From an uncultured Collinsella sp. (lineage in GTDB: Bacteria > Actinomycetota > Coriobacteriia > Coriobacteriales > Coriobacteriaceae), in assembly GCA_900541675.1 (NCBI GenBank), contig UQKU01000010.1:1-56786 (forward strand): a DNA stretch of 56,786 nt, written 5' to 3'. The notes under the pieces are model-generated. The model saw only the letters and a list, made by a program, of their open reading frames with translations. It had not been told where the DNA came from and made no database searches. This document shows positions 27,619 through 35,309 of this stretch, piece by piece. The translations under genes and the position numbers were made by a program. Position 1 is the first letter of the stretch. Each line of letters opens with the position of its first letter.

Positions 27619-27804
27619 CTACGCTCGCTCCTGCATGGCGTTGATAGATTTGTCCATGTTGAACAGATAAGCCACGACTCAGACAATAAAGAGCCCGGCA
27701 AAGCCGGCACCCATGCCGATAAGCAAAAACGTGTTGTCGGGGTTTCGGAAAGGTAGACGCCGCCCGATCCAATGTGAGACGGTTGCACCGATCTGCACGG
27801 TCAC
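27619..27804 (-). pseudogene. Small membrane protein after cas2, interrupted by TGA
   Basis: A frame beginning with GTG one base after the cas2 stop codon gives 41 residues, including GATVSHWIGRRLP and FLLIGMGAGFAGLFIV, then TGA (27679-27681), then 19 more residues in the same frame (VVAYLFNMDKSINAMQERA) before TAG. The hydrophobic run continues straight across the TGA, as expected if it replaced a TGG Trp codon. The spacing suggests translational coupling to cas2, or a cas2 reading into the tail of another gene. Family unknown; the glycine-rich single helix faintly recalls AtpZ/AtpI-type proteins, which I cannot confirm. Confidence 0.45.
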
Positions 27805-27805
27805 G

Positions 27806-28123
27806 TCAAAACACAAGCGTTAACTGCGCGCCCTGCTCAACGGGCTGCTCCTTGTGCTCGCTCAGAAGGACCATTCGGTCTTCGTATTGCTTTTCGGTCA
27901 TTTCGATAACGGTGACCTCTCCAGCGCTTGGAAGATTCAGCTTAAGGCGAGCGATATGCGCCGCTGCGGATTCGCGAGTCACCAACAGACGCGAATACAC
28001 CGAAAACTGCTCCATATGGTATCCGTCGTTAATCAGAAACTTTCGAAAGTCGCTATACTGCCGACGCTCGGCTTTGCTTCCCGTTGGAAGATCGAACAGA
28101 ACCAATAACCTCATAACCCTCAT
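27806..28123 (-). CDS. CRISPR-associated endonuclease Cas2
   Basis: 105 residues with the ferredoxin-like Cas2 start MRLLVLFDLPTGSKAERRQY (catalytic-position Asp about 11) and central FRKFLINDGYHMEQFSVYSR. Cas2 forms the Cas1-Cas2 integrase that inserts new spacers. GGAGG lies four bases before the first ATG; the second ATG three codons later would match the family start more tightly. It follows cas1 by nine bases. Confidence 0.95.
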   Translation of the reverse strand: MRVMRLLVLFDLPTGSKAERRQYSDFRKFLINDGYHMEQFSVYSRLLVTRESAAAHIARLKLNLPSAGEVTVIEMTEKQYEDRMVLLSEHKEQPVEQGAQLTLVF

Positions 28124-28132
28124 GGCTCCTCC

Positions 28133-29023
28133 CTATTCAACAGTTACCATCTCGAGCCCTTTTAGCTCGGGCAACAACAGCCTCTTAGGATCCTTTTCGA
28201 GAACGGCAGTTCTGAGTGAAGAGAGCGTTGTCTCTATGCACTGCTGACAGCCGCAACGTTTTCCGTCGATAGTCATGACGTGCTCAAACACGCGAGCGAG
28301 CAACGCTTTGTCGCGCTGGCCCAAAGGCTCTGCAACGCCGTAGCTCATAACAATTAGATCGACGAGAGGGCGGAACGGTTCAATAAGATCGTCGACAAGA
28401 TTAAACGCGTTGTAAACGCTGTGATGGTGAAGCCCTTGGGATACGAGCCATCCACCGCCAACGGCTGCTCTTCCGATGCCTGCACGCAGGACGCTGTAAC
28501 CATAATCGAGGGCGGAGCTCTGCATACTGTTACGTCTGGTCCCTTCGGTAATGAGGGCTTTAAAGTACGCGGAGGCAGCTGCGCCTTCTCGATTGTCCGT
28601 GTCGCCCGAAAGAACGGTTTTGGCATAAGAGGGGAGAGGGCCTGCAGACAGCCCCATTTCTGTGAGAACCGCCGCTTGGTTGAGTATCTTTGCCTGAACG
28701 ATTCGTTTCCAAAGCTGCTTTTTAAACGGAAGGCTCATGGCAAGCTGATCCTCGACGATGCGCGCATGGCGCGAATGGGCGCCCATGGGGAGCATAAGAC
28801 CATTGGGCATATGATCGCGCCCGCAGATCATGACGCCTATTCCCGCGTCGTTAAGCTGCGACATGCAGGCGACCGTCATCGTGGTTTGATGGGATTCGAG
28901 GATGACGACCCAAATGTCCTCGAGGGGAATGGTGGAGCTGCGGTCGTCCACGGTGATCATCAATAGGCCGTTCTTGATGCAGAGGTGGGCCTTGCTCTGG
29001 ATAAGTATTGTCCGTTGAGCCAT
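28133..29023 (-). CDS. CRISPR-associated integrase Cas1 (type II)
   Basis: 296 residues of the type II Cas1 clade: N-terminal beta domain with DDRSSTIPLEDIWVVIL, then the helical catalytic domain with SALDYGYSVLRAGIGRA (catalytic Glu is expected just before in EGTRRNSMQSS), GLHHHSVYNAFNLVDDLIEPFRPLVD (His and Asp/Glu of the metal site). GGAAGG lies ten bases upstream. No csn2 or cas4 is present in the locus, as in type II-C. Confidence 0.95.
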   Translation of the reverse strand: MAQRTILIQSKAHLCIKNGLLMITVDDRSSTIPLEDIWVVILESHQTTMTVACMSQLNDAGIGVMICGRDHMPNGLMLPMGAHSRHARIVEDQLAMSLPFKKQLWKRIVQAKILNQAAVLTEMGLSAGPLPSYAKTVLSGDTDNREGAAASAYFKALITEGTRRNSMQSSALDYGYSVLRAGIGRAAVGGGWLVSQGLHHHSVYNAFNLVDDLIEPFRPLVDLIVMSYGVAEPLGQRDKALLARVFEHVMTIDGKRCGCQQCIETTLSSLRTAVLEKDPKRLLLPELKGLEMVTVE

Positions 29024-29052
29024 TTTGTCGACGACCTTCCCCGCATTAGCGT

Positions 29053-29058
29053 TACAAT
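29053..29058 (+). promoter_or_regulatory. Candidate -10 box of the tracrRNA
   Basis: TACAAT lies about eight bases before the presumed 5' end of the tracrRNA. No good -35 at 17 bases is seen, so the call rests on position. Confidence 0.4.
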
Positions 29059-29065
29059 ACAGCTA

Positions 29066-29183
29066 AGTCGAAAGCAGCTCACCTTGGGGAAGGGCGCGGC
29101 TCCAGACAAGGGGAGCCACTTAAGTGGCTTACCCGTAAAGTAACCCCCGTTCAATCTTCGGATTGGGCGGGGCGAACTTTTTT
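29066..29183 (+). ncRNA. tracrRNA of the type II-C CRISPR locus
   Basis: The anti-repeat at 29076-29107 matches the CRISPR repeat with one mismatch and one bulge in the first 29 bases of the crRNA repeat, ending CCAGAC against GTCTTGAG. Next comes a short hairpin AGCCAC-TTAA-GTGGCT (29114-29129), then a 12-bp stem with TTCG loop (29145-29172) followed by six T. It is read from the plus strand, opposite to cas genes and crRNA, so the complementarity is in trans as required. It lies between cas1 and the array. Confidence 0.9.
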
Positions 29184-29424
29184 GGGCGAGTGTTAGCCAG
29201 TATTCCGTAAACGGTAGCTATGAATAGCATTTGGGCGGGTCCTTTTGAGCGTTTTTTCGCCTAAGGATTGATTCGATTGTGAAGAAAAGTACATAAATCG
29301 CTGTGCCGAATACGGCTCTTTTCTTGCGTGAAGCGCAACGTGTCGACGCATTTTGTCTCGAAAAAAATGAATCGCAGATGTAGATCTGAGGTCGAATCAG
29401 TCTTCTTTTTTTTGAGGCTTGAAA
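29184..29424. other. Probable leader-side region of the CRISPR array
   Basis: About 240 AT-richer bases between tracrRNA and array with no supported gene. A/T runs (AAAAAAA near 29360, T9 near 29405) and a weak inverted repeat AGCATTT/..TTTTTTCGCC are present. The perfect repeats are at this end of the array and degenerate ones at the other, so spacer acquisition probably occurs here. Confidence 0.45.
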
Positions 29425-29455
29425 CAGAAAAGCCCCTGTTAAAGGGGCTTTTCTG
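29425..29455 (-). terminator. Terminator of the crRNA transcript
   Basis: CAGAAAAGCCCC/GGGGCTTTTCTG, a perfect 12-bp stem with loop TGTTAAA, ten bases from the first repeat. On the minus strand the U-rich arm GGGGCTTTTCTGTTTC follows, suited to ending minus-strand crRNA precursors before they run into the tracrRNA. Confidence 0.7.
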
Positions 29456-29464
29456 TGCGCACAT

Positions 29465-30821
29465 AGCGTATCACCTTGGGGAAGGGCGCGTGCTCAAGAC
29501 TCATACGTGAGACTAAAGCCCCAATGGGCTAGCGTATCACCTTGGGGAAGGGCGCGTGCTCAAGACGAAAATCGCTCGCTTGAGATCGGCATCAATAGCG
29601 TATCACCTTGGGGAAGGGCGCGTGCTCAAGACACCGACAACTTGAACGCAGCCCACACGTTGAGCGTATCACCTTGGGGAAGGGCGCGTGCTCAAGACTG
29701 ACACGGCCTCCAAGTTCGTCAGCTCGTCAGCGTATCACCTTGGGGAAGGGCGCGTGCTCAAGACCACGTCATGCTCATGTTCAGCTCGGTCAAGAAGCGT
29801 ATCACCTTGGGGAAGGGCGCGTGCTCAAGACCTAGCCAGTCATAGACATTGGATTTACAGTAGCGTATCACCTTGGGGAAGGGCGCGTGCTCAAGACACG
29901 GTTTGATCGTTAACGTTTACGTAGTAAAGCGTATCACCTTGGGGAAGGGCGCGTGCTCAAGACCCGCGCGAAGCGGTTCACCACGTCCGCGATAGCGTAT
30001 CACCTTGGGGAAGGGCGCGTGCTCAAGACTCACACAGTTTTCTCCCTATCCTTAGATAAAGCGTATCACCTTGGGGAAGGGCGCGTGCTCAAGACAGACC
30101 CAACGCGCTCATCGCTTGCCGGTCGAGCGTATCACCTTGGGGAAGGGCGCGTGCTCAAGACCCAAAGACTGCCTAAGGAGTCGATATGCTGAGCGTATCA
30201 CCTTGGGGAAGGGCGCGTGCTCAAGACGATGATTGGTACGTCAAGGCGATGTTTCTGAGCGTATCACCTTGGGGAAGGGCGCGTGCTCAAGACATGTGGC
30301 GGCGCTTGATCTTATCGTCGGCAAGCGTATCACCTTGGGGAAGGGCGCGTGCTCAAGACCTGTCGATGGTCGTCCCTCCGAGATTGTTAAGCGTATCACC
30401 TTGGGGAAGGGCGCGTGCTCAAGACTAAAAGGTCACGTCGTGTTACCGAATCCTAAAGCGTATCACCTTGGGGAAGGGCGCGTGCTCAAGACTGCTGCAG
30501 CGGTCTCGGCGCTCACGCTCCAGAGCGTATCACCTTGGGGAAGGGCGCGTGCTCAAGACTAGTTGGCAACTACATAACAGGGTGAAAAAAGCGTATCACC
30601 TTGGGGAAGGGCGCGTGCTCAAGACCTTACAGTGCCAACAAACATATTGAACGCGAGCGTATCACCTTGGGGAAGGGCGCGTGCTCAAGACTGGATGTTG
30701 CGGCGCAGCCTGATGTCCGCGAGCGTATCACCTTGGGGAAGGGCGCGTGCTCAGGACATCTTCACGAACTTGTCGTAGCCCTTCTCGAGCGCATCGCTTC
30801 GGGAAGGGCCACGACAAAGAC
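29465..30821 (-). CRISPR. Type II-C CRISPR array, 21 repeats and 20 spacers
   Basis: Repeat of 36 bp, plus-strand form AGCGTATCACCTTGGG..CTCAAGAC, at 29465, 29531, 29597, 29663, 29729, 29796, 29862, 29928, 29994, 30060, 30126, 30192, 30258, 30324, 30390, 30457, 30524, 30590, 30656 and 30722. The 20th has one change (CTCAGGAC); a strongly decayed 34-bp copy ends the array at 30788-30821. Spacers are 30 nt, except three of 31 nt. In crRNA sense (minus) the repeat starts GTCTTGAG and ends GATACGCT. No spacer obviously matches this window. Confidence 0.98.
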
Positions 30822-31048
30822 CTTTGCTTTTTTCAACATTCATTGACGATATGGGGTCGGTTGATATGTCGCATGTCGAGAGTGGTATGACTGGGGCGCC
30901 TGTTTGAGTCGAGGTACTGCTTCAATAGCGTGAACTAATCCGCTTTCAGCTCAGAATTAATAAGGGATACGCTTAGGCTAATCGGATGTCTTTTCTAGTT
31001 GAGAATGCGCCCTATTCGGATCGGATACCGAATAGGGCGCGGAGCTAT
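30822..31048. other. Gap between array and cas9
   Basis: No gene. Contains a hairpin GCGCCCTATTCGG/CCGAATAGGGCGC (31007-31040) just after the cas9 stop, probably its terminator, although no T-run follows on the minus strand. Confidence 0.5.
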
Positions 31049-34000
31049 TTATTGGTGCATGATTATGGACTCGCGAATTATGGCGGGAGCCAGTTTGTTG
31101 TCCAACTTGACAACGGTGGGACAGCCTAGGGCTTCTTTAGTGAGCCTGTCGACAAACGACCAGTTTGCATTTGCGATGTTGTAGCCGCTAAACCGCCCAA
31201 CAAAATCGCCTATCTGTACTAGATCGCCCAGATATATCTCCAGCGGCGGTTTCTTCATGGCACTTTCGGGCACGGGTTTCCAGGCTTTTCGGCCAGTATG
31301 CGCCTTCGCAATCCTGGGCACATACGTCCCATCCTTAAGTGCAGGAATATCCGCCTTATAGACGGGGTCTGCGTACCAAGCGCCCTGCCCCTTCTTGGCC
31401 TCCGGGTCATGCCAGAGCCTCAGGCACAACATCTCGCTCACCTTGATGACCGACTTCTCGTCTGCCGACACAACGGCGTTGCCCATGACGATGTCCTTAT
31501 CGGAGCTCGCCTTGCGAGCAATGTCTTTGCCCTGTGCATTAACGCCGGCATAGCGATAGACCGTCTGCTCGAACAACTCGCCCTTTCCCTTACGCGGAAC
31601 AAAGCGGGTGGGTACGACGAAATCGTGCGCCGCGCGTACTTCGTTCGCAAAGGTTTCCCAGGGCATAACACTTTCGAGAGCCTTCATGATGGCATCGCGG
31701 CGTTGGGTCTCGTTCATACCTCTGGTTATGCTCCAGTGTGTCTCTTGGTTGATTCGAGCGGTTTTAATCACGAGGCTTCGACTACATGCTGCAATCACAC
31801 AAGCATCGGTGGCATGGTGACGATCGTCCGAGCGGTCTTTTTCGCCATTCGAGCCAAAGTTAAGCCCCCACCTGCGACGCAGCCATGCGGTCGCTCTGCC
31901 AGTGGTAGGAACAACATGTGCTTTTGCGCCATCATCGGGGAACAGCAGGCAGTCGGCGAGGTAAGCGCATACTTCTCGCGACATATAGGCGGTGTCGGTG
32001 AAGCTGCGTGCTAAGAATTCGCCTTCCTTGGTATCAAGGTCTTTTTCCAGCAGGAAGTTCTTTTTGCGACGGCTGAGTTTCTGGTTTTCCTGAACGCGAC
32101 GCTCAAAAGCATCCCATGAAGGCGCGCCGTCGTGGGACATCCATTCGTAAGGCGTCTGTTCGCGTTTGTCCTGATTGCTTTTGGCGAGGACTAGGACTTT
32201 GTTGTTGCGAGAGTTTTCTCCCGTGCGAGAGAACGGCAGGATGTGGTCGATCTGCGTGTAGGTGTCGTCGCTAATTAGGCGATCGACTTCGATTTTAGCG
32301 CCCGTGTAAAGATCGAAGCATTCCTGCTCTTCCCACAGGCGGTACTTCTCTATCTGTTTGCCCGTGACCTCATCTGCTGTGCAGCCGCGCAGTTCAGCGA
32401 TTTGTCCGGCAATGCGCTCACGATTTTTCTCATTCTTCTTATTGGCCTTGGCAATCTCGTCTTTTGCGCGCTGAGGCAACCTGAGCTCTCGATCAAGCTC
32501 AACGTGGATTTCGTTTGGCACGCCCCACTTGCGGCAGACGGCGTTGACCACTTTTCGCATTTGCGACATGGAGCGAATGACGACGGGATTGTTATTTGTC
32601 CGACCGGTACGTTCGATCCAGGTCTCATAGGGCATCAGGCGATCGGAGCGCTCGAGCTGGGCGCCAGCGATGCGCAGTCCCAGCAGACCGCAGTCATTTT
32701 CGGCCTGCGTAAGGTTGAGGACCTCGGGCTCCTCGAGGCAATCGAGCAACATGTCGAGTGCTTTTTTGGAACGGTTGCCATAGCCGTTAAGAGCTTTGGA
32801 TGAATAGGGAAGCCTGCAAAGCGCCTCGATCTCCGCTTCCGAGAGCGGTAACCCCTGAAGCTGCTCTTGGAGTACGGGGAGAGCTGAAGAGTATGCCACT
32901 GCCTCCATAACGGCATCGGCGAGATTGCGGTCATCGCGCAAACGCTGCAGGAGAATGGGGTTGGCTGCATTGAGGGTATTGCGGAGCACGCGCCATCCCT
33001 TGGGCTTGTACACCTCGCGCGTTTTTTCGTCGGCAGCTGGAACTCCCTTAAAGTAATCGCCGGAACTAAGGTCGAGCGCTTTTCTGAGGGCGCCGAATTT
33101 AACAGCACAATCTTTGTTGCCTCGAATTGGCTCGCACGAGAACAGGATTGCAATGCACTCATCGCGCTCCGTTGCGCTCAGGGCGCGAGAGGTCCCGTTT
33201 TCGTGGATGATGGTGATGTTGCCGAGTGCGCCATAGGCTGAAACGAGTTCGCTCGTAAGCGTGCAGCGTGCAGCTCGTTTTTCTGTTGGGAAGTATGAGC
33301 AGTGGCCAACGAGGTCGTACGTGCGGCGGTCGAAGTCTTTGCGCGAACGCTCCCAATCGCAAACCTCGATATATGCGGTCTCAAATTCCGGCGAAGCGTA
33401 TTTGGAGCCAAAGGAGCGTTGAGCATCAAATAGGATATGAGTTTCTTCGATAAGCTGGGCGTGCGTTACACACTTGTCGTAATTGCCGCCACGATTGCGA
33501 CTTTGAGGCTGCTGAGCGAGCCATTCGCCAACGGTACGGCACGAGGTCTCCGCAATTGCTTCCTTGTTGGCCGCAAGGGCGGATAGAACCTTGCCGCCTT
33601 CGCTTGATTTGTCCTGATTGCCTTCTCCGTGGGGGATGTATCCACGGCGCTTGCAGAGGGAGTAAAGGACTAGCGCCCACTCGCGATCGTTGAGCAGGCG
33701 GTCAAGCCCATCAACGCGAAGCTTGAGCGGCTGCCTGTCGCCTTTTGTGGTGTGGAAGTACTCTTTGGTGGCGTCTTGGGGGATGAGGCCATAAGCCTTG
33801 AGGATTTGGAGACAGTGCTTCAAGCGCGCCTGGGTACGGTCAATGTTTCGACGGGTAGAGCGGAAGCCCCTGCGAATAACCGCAAGACTTTGGCCCGTTT
33901 TAGGATGAGTTGGAGAGTCAAATAATCTGACGCCCAAATCCAGGATTTCATGATTGGCCGTGTCGATAAGTGCGAATCCGCAGCTTGCAATTCCTGGATC

Positions 34001-34066
34001 CATGCCAAGCACAAGATGCCTGGGAAGTCCGAGCTTCCCAATTTCGCGATTGATGGTGATCTCCAT
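31049..34066 (-). CDS. Cas9 endonuclease, compact type II-C
   Basis: 1005 residues, in the short II-C size class. RuvC-I is LGMDPGIASCGFALID with catalytic Asp23; an arginine-rich bridge helix follows (RRGFRSTRRNIDRTQARLKH, about 67-86). The HNH domain has IDHILPFSRTGENSRNNKV with catalytic His near 607; RuvC-III has HHATDACVIAAC near 755. All catalytic residues look intact. The C-terminal 200 residues should read the PAM, which cannot be predicted here. The ATG at 34066 has GAGAGGGG six bases upstream; the in-frame start at 34108 adds 14 unrelated residues. The array and tracrRNA separate it from cas1-cas2. Confidence 0.97.
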   Translation of the reverse strand: MEITINREIGKLGLPRHLVLGMDPGIASCGFALIDTANHEILDLGVRLFDSPTHPKTGQSLAVIRRGFRSTRRNIDRTQARLKHCLQILKAYGLIPQDATKEYFHTTKGDRQPLKLRVDGLDRLLNDREWALVLYSLCKRRGYIPHGEGNQDKSSEGGKVLSALAANKEAIAETSCRTVGEWLAQQPQSRNRGGNYDKCVTHAQLIEETHILFDAQRSFGSKYASPEFETAYIEVCDWERSRKDFDRRTYDLVGHCSYFPTEKRAARCTLTSELVSAYGALGNITIIHENGTSRALSATERDECIAILFSCEPIRGNKDCAVKFGALRKALDLSSGDYFKGVPAADEKTREVYKPKGWRVLRNTLNAANPILLQRLRDDRNLADAVMEAVAYSSALPVLQEQLQGLPLSEAEIEALCRLPYSSKALNGYGNRSKKALDMLLDCLEEPEVLNLTQAENDCGLLGLRIAGAQLERSDRLMPYETWIERTGRTNNNPVVIRSMSQMRKVVNAVCRKWGVPNEIHVELDRELRLPQRAKDEIAKANKKNEKNRERIAGQIAELRGCTADEVTGKQIEKYRLWEEQECFDLYTGAKIEVDRLISDDTYTQIDHILPFSRTGENSRNNKVLVLAKSNQDKREQTPYEWMSHDGAPSWDAFERRVQENQKLSRRKKNFLLEKDLDTKEGEFLARSFTDTAYMSREVCAYLADCLLFPDDGAKAHVVPTTGRATAWLRRRWGLNFGSNGEKDRSDDRHHATDACVIAACSRSLVIKTARINQETHWSITRGMNETQRRDAIMKALESVMPWETFANEVRAAHDFVVPTRFVPRKGKGELFEQTVYRYAGVNAQGKDIARKASSDKDIVMGNAVVSADEKSVIKVSEMLCLRLWHDPEAKKGQGAWYADPVYKADIPALKDGTYVPRIAKAHTGRKAWKPVPESAMKKPPLEIYLGDLVQIGDFVGRFSGYNIANANWSFVDRLTKEALGCPTVVKLDNKLAPAIIRESIIMHQ

Positions 34067-34193
34067 GGAGCACCCCTCTCTAATAAGAACTCTAGAGAAC
34101 AGTACCATCGCGTGAGGACATGGGCCGAGCTTGTTAGCCGAGCGGTCATTTTGTTAGGCAAATGGAAATGATTTATACAGCCTTACATATCGG

Positions 34194-34331
34194 TTACCGG
34201 ATGATGCTGTTTGTTGAAATTGAATCCCGACTGAATCCCGCGCTGAGATTGAATGGCGGGACAGTTACGATGCTCGGCTTGCTTGCAGGTTTGTAGAGCT
34301 CCTTGCATTCCTTCTTAAAGTCGAACGCCAT
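34194..34331 (-). pseudogene. Fragment resembling the start of a GyrI-like small-molecule-binding protein
   Basis: A 45-codon frame begins MAFDFKKECKELYKPASKPS then IVTVPPF, very like the N-terminus of GyrI-like (AraC effector-binding type) proteins, and then loses similarity and ends. Only about 27 residues of the expected 150-210 remain. Part of the 536-base gap upstream of the ABC transporter, otherwise without genes. Confidence 0.45.
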
Positions 34332-34502
34332 GTTGGCCGCCTTTCTGCGTATCGGCCTGCTTAGATAGCGGAATCATATTATAGAAACGAACAGCTGCTC
34401 GAATGATTTGGCTGACAGATAGAGATGCGTGCGTTGTGTTTGGCGGTCGGCCTGATCCCGTCGATGATTTCTCTGCCTCCCCGTAGCCTCATCTATGGCT
34501 GC

Positions 34503-34553
34503 CGTTTTCCCATATAAACCCTGTCAAAATAAACCTGTCCCTTTTTGGTCGGT
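34503..34553 (-). repeat. GGGACAGG hairpin repeat, reverse copy
   Basis: Reverse complement carries ACCAAAAAGGGACAGGTTTA, TTTTGACAG and the tail GGTTTATATGGG, matching four other copies in this window. Confidence 0.65.
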
Positions 34554-34602
34554 GCGAAATGGGTAATACTAAAGAGTTATCCGACCAGATGGGAATTACT
34601 CG

Positions 34603-35304
34603 ATGGCTTATATCGAATTCAAAGACGTCATCAAGGCATACGGCGAGGGCGACGCCCGCATTCACGCGCTCGACGGCGCGAGTTTTACGGTCGAGCGCGG
34701 TGAGCTCGCCATTATCCTGGGCGCCTCGGGCGCCGGCAAGACCACGGCGCTCAACATCCTGGGCGGCATGGATACGGCGACTTCCGGCACCGTGACGGTG
34801 GACGGGCGCGACGTGAGCTCTGCCAACGAGGCGCAGCTCGTGGAATACCGCCGCGCCGACGTCGGCTTTGTCTTCCAGTTCTACAATTTGGTCCCCAACT
34901 TGACGGCGCTCGAAAACGTTGAGCTCGCGGCTCAGATCTGCCCCGATTCGCTTGATGCCGAACAGACGCTTCGTCAGGTTGGCCTGGGCGAGCGCCTGGG
35001 CAACTTTCCGGCACAGCTTTCGGGCGGCGAGCAGCAGCGCGTGTCCATTGCCCGCGCACTGGCCAAGAATCCCAAGCTGCTTTTGTGCGACGAGCCCACG
35101 GGTGCACTCGACTACAAAACCGGCAAGCAGATCTTGCAGTTGCTACAGGACACCTGCCGCAAGCAGGACATCACGGTCATTATCATCACCCACAACTCCG
35201 CGCTGGCGCCCATGGCCGATCGCCTGATCCGCTTTAAGAGCGGCCGCGTGGAGAGCGAGACGGTCCAGCAAAATCCCGTGCCTATCGAGACGATCGAGTG
35301 GTAG
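34603..35304 (+). CDS. ABC transporter ATP-binding protein (MacB/LolD type)
   Basis: 233 residues: Walker A GASGAGKTT (about 39-47), Q-loop VFQFYNLVPNL, signature LSGGEQQRVSIARAL, Walker B LLLCDEPTGALD (about 159-170) and switch His in IITHNSAL. This subtype powers mechanotransmission-type FtsX/MacB permeases, matching the next gene, which starts five bases after the stop. Only a weak ribosome-binding site (GGGAA) is visible. Confidence 0.93.
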   Translation: MAYIEFKDVIKAYGEGDARIHALDGASFTVERGELAIILGASGAGKTTALNILGGMDTATSGTVTVDGRDVSSANEAQLVEYRRADVGFVFQFYNLVPNLTALENVELAAQICPDSLDAEQTLRQVGLGERLGNFPAQLSGGEQQRVSIARALAKNPKLLLCDEPTGALDYKTGKQILQLLQDTCRKQDITVIIITHNSALAPMADRLIRFKSGRVESETVQQNPVPIETIEW

Positions 35305-35309
35305 CGCCC

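Noticed and set aside
29507..30846. Plus-strand open frames with repeated VSPWGRARAQD- and YHLGEGRVLKT-type peptides
   Set aside because: These are translations of the CRISPR repeats, not proteins.
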